DNA of 64,000 nucleotides from DTKD01 sp964494345 (GTDB taxonomy: Bacteria; Armatimonadota; UBA5829). Position numbers and translations under genes: made by a program. The notes below the pieces were generated by a model. That model was not told the DNA's origin and made no database searches. It worked only from the letters and a program-made list of their open reading frames with translations. Each line of letters starts with the position of its first letter. Position 1 is the first letter of the stretch. Of this stretch, positions 58,255 to 64,000 are shown piece after piece. The stretch lies in NCBI GenBank assembly GCA_964494345.1, contig CAZBSI010000008.1:1-64000 (forward strand). The letters run 5' to 3'.

Positions 58255-59526
58255 TCAATCCGTCCGTCTGCGCGTCAGACTCCATTTCAGCAGTGGCGGG
58301 GTGACCACGGTGGTGAATACCACTACTATGACCAAAGCCGAGAATACCTCCGGGTTTATCACAGGCTTTCCGTCCAGCATAAGTCTTGCGCCTATCGACG
58401 CAAAAATCAGCCCGACTTCACCTCTCGGGATCATTCCAATACCCACTGAAAGCCTGTCAAGCCCCTTCTGTAGTACCCCCAATGCGCAAACCTGCTTTCC
58501 AAGCAACGCCGCTGCCACAAGCGCGGCAGACAGCAACAGCGCCTGCGGGTGAATCAGCTTCGTCAACTCGACCGACGCGCCCATTCGGAAAAAGAAAATA
58601 GGCACCAGAAAACCCGCAATCGGCGCGATCAAATCCTCCACAGAGCGTTCTCCACGCCTGCTGAAACTTCTCCAGTGCGCTTCGTCAAGAACCAGTCCTG
58701 CAGCAAACGCCCCCACAATCGGGGCCAGGCCGATCAATACAGCGATATATGAAAACCCGAAACAAATCGCCAGCGCAGTCACAAGCAGCAGGTCCTCGGC
58801 TTTGAACTTCGCTACGAAATCGAACAGCTTTGGCGCCACTTTTCTGCCGATAAGAGGGGCCGCCACCAGAAACGCCACCGCTTTGAGCACTATATAAACG
58901 AAGTCCATTACCTCGACTGGCTTGCCGGTATTTGCAGCAGTGATCGCACCCTGCATGATCGCCAGCAAAACCAGCCCCATAACATCGTCCAACACCGCCG
59001 CGCCCAGTATTATGCGAGATTCAGCAGTGTCGGATTTTCTCAGGTCTCGTAGCACACGGGCGGTAATCCCGACGCTCGTCGCGCACAATGCCACGCCTAC
59101 ATATAGATGCACATAAAACCCCTGCGCAGGCATTAGCAGCGTCGAGGCAATAAAGCCCAGCACTATAGGCGCGACAACGCCAAGAGTCGCCACGAGAAGA
59201 GCCGAAGCGCCAACCTTTGTGGTCTTCTCTAAATCCGATTCAAGACCCACCTGAAAAAGCAGCAGGATGACCCCCAGCTCCGCCAGTATCTCTATGGGCA
59301 GATTCTCACTGACAAAATCCAGACCTCCGTAGCCGAACAGGGTCAGGTTGCCGACAACAATACCCAGCACCAACTCGCCCAGCACAGACGGCTGGCCCAT
59401 CCGCACAAATAACTCCCCGCCGAGCTTAGCCGCCACCAGAGCAACCAGCAACCCAAGCAGCACTCGGCTGATCTCTTCAGAGCCTTCACCAGAGCCGCAG
59501 CCCTGCAATATTAACACCAGCGACAA
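58255..59526 (-). CDS. CPA2-family cation:proton antiporter
   Basis: 423 residues from the TTG at 59526, with about 12-13 transmembrane segments. Features of the Na+/H+ or K+/H+ exchangers of the KefB/NapA group: GQPSVLGELVLGIVVGN, VILLLFQVGLESDLEK, and AAVLDDVMGLVLLAI with the two-Asp ion site. The N-terminus LILQGCGSGEG resembles a lipoprotein box. No SD precedes the TTG; the in-frame codon 14 positions upstream (ATA at 59566-59568) has GGAGG eight bases before it and would give a complete signal peptide MRTKSKVIFASIVALS. Thus the true start may be the rare AUA. Partners in K+/Na+ homeostasis are not visible. Confidence 0.85.
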   Translation of the reverse strand: MSLVLILQGCGSGEGSEEISRVLLGLLVALVAAKLGGELFVRMGQPSVLGELVLGIVVGNLTLFGYGGLDFVSENLPIEILAELGVILLLFQVGLESDLEKTTKVGASALLVATLGVVAPIVLGFIASTLLMPAQGFYVHLYVGVALCATSVGITARVLRDLRKSDTAESRIILGAAVLDDVMGLVLLAIMQGAITAANTGKPVEVMDFVYIVLKAVAFLVAAPLIGRKVAPKLFDFVAKFKAEDLLLVTALAICFGFSYIAVLIGLAPIVGAFAAGLVLDEAHWRSFSRRGERSVEDLIAPIAGFLVPIFFFRMGASVELTKLIHPQALLLSAALVAAALLGKQVCALGVLQKGLDRLSVGIGMIPRGEVGLIFASIGARLMLDGKPVINPEVFSALVIVVVFTTVVTPPLLKWSLTRRRTD

Positions 59527-59643
59527 AGCGACAATTGATGCAAAAATAACCTTTGATTTTGTTCTTATCGGGGTAACCTCCGAATTAGTTGAGCGAAGAA
59601 GCTGCGCATAAGAAAAGTGAGTTTTTTCATATACTCATTTTGC

Positions 59644-59672
59644 TTGACTTCACAGGGCTGTGCCTGTAAAGT
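59644..59672 (+). promoter_or_regulatory. Probable promoter of the GH130 gene
   Basis: TTGACT (59644-59649), 17 bases, TAAAGT (59667-59672; four of six matches to TATAAT). It predicts a ~175 base leader. 59569-59643 holds no other feature. Confidence 0.55.
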
Positions 59673-59679
59673 AATTATA

Positions 59680-59853
59680 TCTGTGTATTATACTCTCCTT
59701 CGGTTGAAAAGATTCGAAAGAGAGGGTCACAGTCCAGGAACAGGGAGGTTCCTAACCGCTGGTGCATAACCTTGCTGTTTATGCTCTACATTTGAGAGTA
59801 AATCCTCCCGATACTATTATCTGTCAGCGTCTGTACTCCTGTGGAGGAATTGA
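59680..59853 (+). promoter_or_regulatory. Structured leader with switch-like SD pairing upstream of the GH130 gene
   Basis: Hairpin 1: CTCTCCTTCG / CGAAAGAGAG (59693-59724). Hairpin 2: AGGAAC / GTTCCT around AGGGAG (59736-59753). Hairpin 3: GCATAA / TTATGC (59764-59784). CCTCCC (59804-59809) can pair with GGGAGG (59743-59748) or with the SD GGAGG (59843-59847). If hairpin 2 forms, CCTCCC is free to block the SD. This is the shape of a translation-control riboswitch or regulatory leader. No known class recognised. Confidence 0.55.
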
Positions 59854-60807
59854 ATGTTTAAGAAGCTCGGAAGAGATGCTGTAGAGCGATGGCATAAAAA
59901 TCCCATCATCACGCTGGACAGCGTTCCTTTCCCCTGCAACACAGTGTTTAATGCGGCATGCGCAAAGCTGGGCGATGAATATCTCTTATTGCTTAGAGTT
60001 GAAGACTTGTCTGGGCGCAGCGTATTCGCTTTGGCTCGCAGTTCCGACGGCTATAGATTTACCGTCGATCCGGAACCGGCGATGGAACCGTCTAAGGAAG
60101 AGCCTTTCCGTTCTTATGAGCGCCGGGGCATAGAAGACCCTCGCATCACGTATCTCGAAGGCGAATACTATATTATGTATACCGCATATTCCAGATACGG
60201 CGCGAGGCTGGCACTTGCAAAGACCAGTGACTTCGAGACCTATACTCGACTTGGCCTTATATCACAGCCGGAAAATAAGGACGGCTGCCTGTTCCCTCGT
60301 AAAATCAATGGACGCTATGTCCGACTCGACCGTCCGTATGGCGGAGGGATCGGCAATATGTGGCTATCATACTCTGATGATTTGCTCCATTGGGGAGACT
60401 CAGAGGTAGTTATGACGACTCGCGGCGGCTATTGGGATCAGGACCGTATTGGCGCCTGCACACCGCCGATTGAGACCGAGCAGGGCTGGCTGCATATATA
60501 TCACGGGGTCAAGAACACCTCTGGAGGGCCGCTGTATCGAATGGGGACAGTTGTGCTGGACCTGGACAATCCTGCCAAGGTTATCTGCCGCAGCGCTGTG
60601 CCGATTTTAACTCCTAGAGAATACTACGAACGCGTAGGAGATATCGGAAACGTGGTCTTCTCATGCGGAGCGATTCTCGAAGAAGGCGGCAGACTAAGAG
60701 TCTATTACGGAGCGGCAGATACTTGCATCTGCCTCGGCTTTGCCGACGTCGATGATCTTATAGATCGCTGTCAATTAGGATATAACGACGGCGAGGATAT
60801 GGAATAA
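59854..60807 (+). CDS. GH130 family mannoside phosphorylase
   Basis: 317 residues, SD ggagg. GH130 enzymes break beta-mannosidic bonds with phosphate. Seen: NPIITLDSVPFPCNTVFNAACAK, LLLRVEDLSGRS, RRGIEDPRITYLEGEYYIMYTAYSRYG (the IEDPR motif with catalytic Asp), GCLFPRKINGRYVRLDRP, DLLHWG, and IYHGVKNTSGG. No signal peptide, so it is cytoplasmic and energy-conserving. Together with GH38 it suggests mannan or N-glycan use. The five-bladed propeller length fits. Confidence 0.93.
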   Translation: MFKKLGRDAVERWHKNPIITLDSVPFPCNTVFNAACAKLGDEYLLLLRVEDLSGRSVFALARSSDGYRFTVDPEPAMEPSKEEPFRSYERRGIEDPRITYLEGEYYIMYTAYSRYGARLALAKTSDFETYTRLGLISQPENKDGCLFPRKINGRYVRLDRPYGGGIGNMWLSYSDDLLHWGDSEVVMTTRGGYWDQDRIGACTPPIETEQGWLHIYHGVKNTSGGPLYRMGTVVLDLDNPAKVICRSAVPILTPREYYERVGDIGNVVFSCGAILEEGGRLRVYYGAADTCICLGFADVDDLIDRCQLGYNDGEDME

Positions 60808-60834
60808 ACTGCTTTTACAAGACGTTGCGACAAG

Positions 60835-60864
60835 GGCCGGGATCAATCCCCGGCCTATTGTTTT
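60835..60864 (+). terminator. Terminator of the GH130 gene
   Basis: Stem GGCCGGG / CCCGGCC with loop ATCAATC, followed by TATTGTTTT, 28 bases after the stop codon. Confidence 0.75.
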
Positions 60865-60931
60865 GTGTGCCCGTAACGTCGGCTTAAATAAACAGCAGCA
60901 GAGAACTTTTACTCAGCGCCCTGACAGGGGA

Positions 60932-60961
60932 TTGCTCAGCGGGCTGCGGGTATGATATAAT
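60932..60961 (+). promoter_or_regulatory. Promoter of the tRNA-Arg/tRNA-His pair
   Basis: TTGCTC (60932-60937), 18 bases, TATAAT (60956-60961), 26 bases before the first tRNA. Confidence 0.75.
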
Positions 60962-60987
60962 CTTGGAGGACATTGAGGTCCCAGCAT

Positions 60988-61060
60988 GCCCCCTTAGCTC
61001 AGGGGATAGAGCAACTGCCTTCTAAGCAGTGGGCCGCGTGTTCGATTCACGCAGGGGGCG
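60988..61060 (+). tRNA. tRNA-Arg (TCT anticodon)
   Basis: Acceptor GCCCCCT pairs with AGGGGGC; anticodon stem ACTGC/GCAGT with loop CTTCTAA, anticodon TCT; TPsiC GTTCGATTC. Genomic CCA at 61061-61063. Reads AGA and AGG. Confidence 0.95.
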
Positions 61061-61073
61061 CCATATATATCGC

Positions 61074-61148
61074 GGCGGGAGTAGCTCAGTTGGTTAGAGC
61101 GCCAGGTTGTGGCCCTGGAGGCCGTGGGTTCAAATCCCATTTCTCGCC
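61074..61148 (+). tRNA. tRNA-His (GTG anticodon)
   Basis: Acceptor GCGGGAG with the His-specific extra G at -1 (61074) opposite C73; anticodon stem CCAGG/CCTGG with loop TTGTGGC, anticodon GTG; TPsiC GGTTCAAATCC. Genomic CCA at 61149-61151. 13 bases after the preceding tRNA. Confidence 0.96.
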
Positions 61149-61154
61149 CCAAAT

Positions 61155-61195
61155 AGAGCCGGTCATCGTAACGATGGCCGGCTCTTCGTTTTTTT
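61155..61195 (+). terminator. Strong intrinsic terminator of the tRNA operon
   Basis: 14 bp stem AGAGCCGGTCATCG / CGATGGCCGGCTCT with loop TAA, followed by TCGTTTTTTT. Confidence 0.92.
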
Positions 61196-61241
61196 GGGGG
61201 ATGGGTATGAATCTACTACCTATCTCAATGGAGGGGATGTT

Positions 61242-61682
61242 ATGCCGAGTGCTATTATCATATATGGCTCCACTACGGGCAGCACGGAGTTGATGGCCGG
61301 TTACATAGGCGAGGGCATTGAAGATGCTGGTATCGATGTGAGCATCAAAAATGTGCTTGACGCAACTGTTGACGATTTGAACGCACACGACCTTATCTTT
61401 CTGGGTTGTTCGACCTGGGGAGACGGCGACATGCAGGACGATTTTCTGACATTCTACGACGCGATGGAAGGCGTTGATCTATCCGGCAAAAAAGGCGCCG
61501 CTTTCGGGCCGGGAGATTCGAGTTATGATATGTTCTGCGAATCTGTAAATATGCTGGAACATCGAATGAAAAAATGTGGCGTCACAATAATTGCTTCCGG
61601 GCTGAAAATCGATGGCGATGTGGTGGATGCGGAAGACGATATCATCGACTGGGCAAGGCAGGCAGTTACCGCGTTAACATAA
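61242..61682 (+). CDS. Flavodoxin (short chain)
   Basis: 146 residues from MPSAIIIYGSTTG with ggagggg upstream. FMN-binding electron carrier. Phosphate loop GSTTGSTE, second flavin loop CSTWGDGDMQDD with a Trp that should stack on the flavin, third loop GPGDSSYDMFCESVN. Length fits short-chain flavodoxins. It can replace ferredoxin in low-iron conditions. The last 17 bases overlap the convergent UbiA-type gene. Confidence 0.93.
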   Translation: MPSAIIIYGSTTGSTELMAGYIGEGIEDAGIDVSIKNVLDATVDDLNAHDLIFLGCSTWGDGDMQDDFLTFYDAMEGVDLSGKKGAAFGPGDSSYDMFCESVNMLEHRMKKCGVTIIASGLKIDGDVVDAEDDIIDWARQAVTALT

Positions 61683-62547
61683 GCGCAACCAACGCAGTAA
61701 TCACATATAGCACCATATTTAACAGCATCGGCTTGTCTCTAAGCAGCACCAATTCAGGGCTGTCGGTGATGGAGTCTGCGTGGATTAAAAACAGATACCT
61801 GAACAGGCCATAGACCACGAACGGCACAGTGACCATCATAGCCGGGTTCGGCTTGCCAGTGACGACCGAGACCGCGGTGAATGTGTAGAGGCAATATGCC
61901 ATCAAGCTCGAAGACGCGGTTACGCCAAGCATCTGATCGAGCATCGGGATGGTATACTCCGCGAGAGTCTTGCGATGATTTGCGCCGTTCAAATCTAACG
62001 ACACAAGCTCACCTCTTCGCTTTGCCAACCCCAAAAACAGCGCCAGCAGGGTCGCACAAAGCAGAAGCCACGAGGAGATCGGCACATCGATCACCTTCGC
62101 ACCAGCAACAGCCCTTATAACAAACCCGCCGGTAAGAGCGAGGACATCTATTATCACAAGGCGCTTGAGTCCTGCAGAATACGACACCGTGAGAACGATG
62201 TAACCGAGCGTCAATATGCCGAATGGCGCGTTGAGCAAAAATGCTGTCCATACGCCCCCCGTCATCAGTAACCCCGCTGCTACTATCGCCACCGGTACGG
62301 GCAGAGCTCCGCTGGCTATGGGCCGTTTTCGCTTGCGGGGGTGCAGTCGGTCCTGTTCCCTGTCGACCACGTCGTTGATGAGGTAAATAGAGCCGCTGAC
62401 CCCACAAAATATAACAAACGAGGCGATGACCCTCAGCAGATCCGTCAATGAATGGCCGTGCTGAATGCTAAAAATGTAGCCGACAAACAACAGACCATTT
62501 TTGGTCCATTGCGTAGGTCGGAGTGATTTTATCAGCGCGATCAACAC
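61666..62547 (-). CDS. UbiA-family prenyltransferase (decaprenyl-phosphate phosphoribosyltransferase-like)
   Basis: 293 residues with about nine transmembrane segments. N-terminal SLRPTQWTKNGLLFVG, then the first Asp-rich motif NDVVDREQDRLHP and RKRKRPIASG, which are diagnostic of the Rv3806c/DPPR synthase-like branch of UbiA proteins. The second motif is GAKVIDVPISSW followed by KRRGEL. Such enzymes attach a phosphoribosyl group to a polyprenyl phosphate. Start is a GTG with a weak SD; an alternative TTG is next to it. Confidence 0.86.
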   Translation of the reverse strand: MLIALIKSLRPTQWTKNGLLFVGYIFSIQHGHSLTDLLRVIASFVIFCGVSGSIYLINDVVDREQDRLHPRKRKRPIASGALPVPVAIVAAGLLMTGGVWTAFLLNAPFGILTLGYIVLTVSYSAGLKRLVIIDVLALTGGFVIRAVAGAKVIDVPISSWLLLCATLLALFLGLAKRRGELVSLDLNGANHRKTLAEYTIPMLDQMLGVTASSSLMAYCLYTFTAVSVVTGKPNPAMMVTVPFVVYGLFRYLFLIHADSITDSPELVLLRDKPMLLNMVLYVITALVALMLTR

Positions 62548-62569
62548 CGCGTGTGGCGTACCCCCATTA

Positions 62570-63463
62570 TTATTCGGTGACAGAAATCACAGTGGATACC
62601 GTCACCGGGTCTTTTAACCCATTTGCGTCGCTGACAGTGAGCGTAACCGTATAATCTCCGCCGGTCTTATATGTATGCTTGGCGATTTTGTCGGTGGAAT
62701 CGGCCATAATGCCGTCGCGGCTGTCAAAGTCCCACGCGTAGTTGAGGTTGCTTACCCCACCCTCAGCGTTAGCCACAAAATACTCCGTATACATAATCGA
62801 AGTAGTCCGTGCGTCCAGCGGATCAACTTTGATCGGCGCAGTATCGGTGACAAGTTTCATCGAACCAAGAAAGACCGTACCCGGGGTGTCCGTGAAGATC
62901 ATCAACTGCTTCATACGAAACTCTTTGATTCCCGGAATCGAGCTAAACTTCGCAAGCGGAACCGCGACCCTCATCCAGTTATCATCGGCGTCCAGAGCGA
63001 CGGTGCGCTCCACAGCCTCAACCGTCTGACCGGTGTCTGAGACAAACGCGAAGCGAACTTTACTGGCTTTCGGTTTTCGATATGGCTCGACGTCGGACAT
63101 AGCATATTCGAAGCCCGGCGCCGGATTGACGACCTGGGATTCGTTGAAAAACAGCACAAACTGGATGTAACGGGTCTTATCTATGCCGTCGGAGAACAGA
63201 GTCACCGGCTGGCCGAACTCGATCCGGCCACCTGAGTAGAGGCCCTGGGTGGTGATCTTTATTGACCACCCGCCGTCGAAAATCATCTCCTTGGTCTTAT
63301 CGGCAGCCCCGCTGCCCCAGCCGCCGAGCGCCATTCCGTTCTCAGAGGGATCTTCTCCCTTGAAAATGAAAACATCTCGCGCCGCCTGGGCGTATGCAGC
63401 CGTAGAGGCGATCAAATAGACCGCGACCGTGATGAGTATTAGCCTAAAATGCAAACATCGCAT
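62570..63463 (-). CDS. Secreted PKD-domain protein
   Basis: 297 residues from MRCLHFRLILIT with GGAGGT upstream. Signal peptide ends TAAYAQA. The first ~190 residues form a carbohydrate-binding-type beta domain (GGRIEFGQPVTLFSDGIDKTRYIQFVLFF, WMRVAVPLAKFSSI, MKQLMIFTDTPGTVFLGSMKL). The last ~80 residues form a PKD domain with YAWDFDSRDG and HTYKTGGDYTVTLTVSD. Likely extracellular adhesin or glycan-binding. 22 bases before the UbiA gene; same strand. Confidence 0.85.
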   Translation of the reverse strand: MRCLHFRLILITVAVYLIASTAAYAQAARDVFIFKGEDPSENGMALGGWGSGAADKTKEMIFDGGWSIKITTQGLYSGGRIEFGQPVTLFSDGIDKTRYIQFVLFFNESQVVNPAPGFEYAMSDVEPYRKPKASKVRFAFVSDTGQTVEAVERTVALDADDNWMRVAVPLAKFSSIPGIKEFRMKQLMIFTDTPGTVFLGSMKLVTDTAPIKVDPLDARTTSIMYTEYFVANAEGGVSNLNYAWDFDSRDGIMADSTDKIAKHTYKTGGDYTVTLTVSDANGLKDPVTVSTVISVTE

Positions 63464-63532
63464 ACGTATGGACCTCCACTGTAATTCTACAGACAGCCTC
63501 AACCGCTGTCAAACGGAGCCGTTTTATTATTC

Positions 63533-63845
63533 GTAAAAAGCAGATTTCTCACTGCGTTCGAAATGACGGGTGGGGATTTCTCCTTTGTTCGTCATTCCGC
63601 GCGTAGTCGCGGAATCCACAGAATACAATTTCAAGTTACGTGATCCTGCGACTTCGCGCAGGATGACAATGAACGATAACCGATAACCGTCAATCGGCGG
63701 CTCCCCCAGAAAAAGCAGATTTCTCACTGCCTTCGAAATGACGGGTGATAGACAGCTCTCGATAAAGCAGATTTCTCACTGCCTTCGAAATGACGATGAT
63801 AGATTACTCCCGGAAAAGTAGATTTCTCACTGCGTTCGAAATGAC
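63533..63845. repeat. Cluster of modular-repeat end parts and a double-hairpin repeat (copy 4)
   Basis: Four copies of agcagatttctcactgc with the cgttcgaaatgacg or ccttcgaaatgacg end (near 63538, 63713, 63764 and 63816, the last with agtagattt), and one complete double-hairpin repeat at 63591-63667. Confidence 0.92.
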
Positions 63846-64000
63846 GGGTTTGGCTGCTCCGATGCGATTAGACGATTTATCGAGATCGCCTGGCCTGTGT
63901 CTGGGTCTATTTCGAGAACCGCAGCGTGCAAACGCACGGCGCCTTCAGCTAATTCAAACTTATTCGGTATTCGTGTTATGAAACGTTCGATCACAAGGTC
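63827..64000 (-). CDS. Partial gene at the right edge, stop inside a repeat
   Basis: Open for 57 codons from the window edge, reading DLVIERFITRIPNKFELAEG, then AVRLHAAVLEIDPDTG and AISINRLIASEQ, and ending PNPSFRTQ with a TGA in the repeat end part. The other two minus-strand frames are closed within 13 codons. I do not recognise the family from this fragment. The C-terminal PSFRTQ is repeat-encoded, so the original end was probably a little earlier or was replaced by the insertion. Confidence 0.5.
   Translation of the reverse strand, partial: DLVIERFITRIPNKFELAEGAVRLHAAVLEIDPDTGQAISINRLIASEQPNPSFRTQ

Noticed and set aside
59693..59753. c-di-GMP-I (GEMM) riboswitch
   Set aside because: GAAAGAGAGGG and CACAGTCC look faintly like its core, but the closing P1b stem around a GAAA tetraloop cannot form and the tetraloop receptor is missing.
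60973..61388. ORFs of 100-106 residues overlapping the tRNAs
   Set aside because: They run through tRNA-Arg, tRNA-His and the terminator; shadows only.

Overview
The window is a 64 kb bacterial contig piece with one scaffold gap (100 N at 14201-14300). It is gene-dense, with mixed strand orientation and many short intergenic repeats. I see no rRNA, CRISPR array, prophage or transposase gene. The gene content suggests a saccharolytic, probably anaerobic or facultative environmental bacterium: many secreted glycoside hydrolases, an H+-pyrophosphatase, a HndB/HndC-type NADH-linked iron-sulfur module, nickel-pincer cofactor genes and SelB. The style of secreted proteins (PD40 and NHL propellers, golvesin-like and PKD domains) and the dispersed repeats resemble what is seen in Armatimonadota and similar little-cultured phyla. 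That placement is an inference from overall character, not from a marker gene.

Layout. 1-620: tandem array of a 166 bp repeat. 0.9-4.0 kb: secreted amidase and two exported proteins. 4.4-8 kb: zinc-ribbon membrane protein convergent with a P-type cation ATPase. 8-14 kb: leftward operon larE-larB-larC plus a large secreted hydrolase-like protein, preceded by a clear promoter and an attenuator-like leader. 14.0-14.9 kb: 138 bp tandem repeat array containing the gap. 15-19 kb: GH38 alpha-mannosidase and a frameshifted PD-(D/E)XK/DUF5655 protein. 19-25 kb: HndC- and HndB-like subunits, a DUF4380-like protein and a GH50-like hydrolase. 25-27.8 kb: four-gene ABC-2 transporter operon. 27.7-31.2 kb: URO-D-like protein, xylulokinase and ROK kinase operon. 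31.8-36.4 kb: methyltransferase, orphan response regulator, DUF1080, DUF2092 and lipoprotein genes. 36.4-42.4 kb: histidine kinase, NtrC-type activator, rpoN and selB on one strand. 42.8-46 kb: hexapeptide acetyltransferase and H+-pyrophosphatase. 46.3-58 kb: NHL-type secreted protein, MFS transporter, a degenerate ABC ATPase with a mini membrane partner, GH2, CAP, GSDH, tandem HD-GYP and PHP phosphatase. 58-64 kb: tRNA-Arg(TCG), CPA2 antiporter, GH130 phosphorylase behind a structured leader, tRNA-Arg(TCT), tRNA-His, flavodoxin, UbiA-type prenyltransferase, PKD protein and a partial gene at the right edge.

How the genes fit together. GH38, GH130, GH2, the GH50-like enzyme, the DUF1080 protein and the large hydrolase point to outside-the-cell or periplasmic glycan breakdown. 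Xylulokinase, ROK kinase and the PQQ-type sugar dehydrogenase would process released sugars. The lar genes make the nickel-pincer cofactor for a LarA-family racemase or epimerase that is not in the window. The kinase-NtrC-rpoN block is a self-contained sigma-54 control module.

The least explained material is non-coding. Two leaders (lar operon and GH130 gene) carry mutually exclusive pairings ending in a terminator or an anti-Shine-Dalgarno. A modular repeat family recurs in at least eight intergenic places, sometimes flush with stop codons, beside a second, double-hairpin repeat family.
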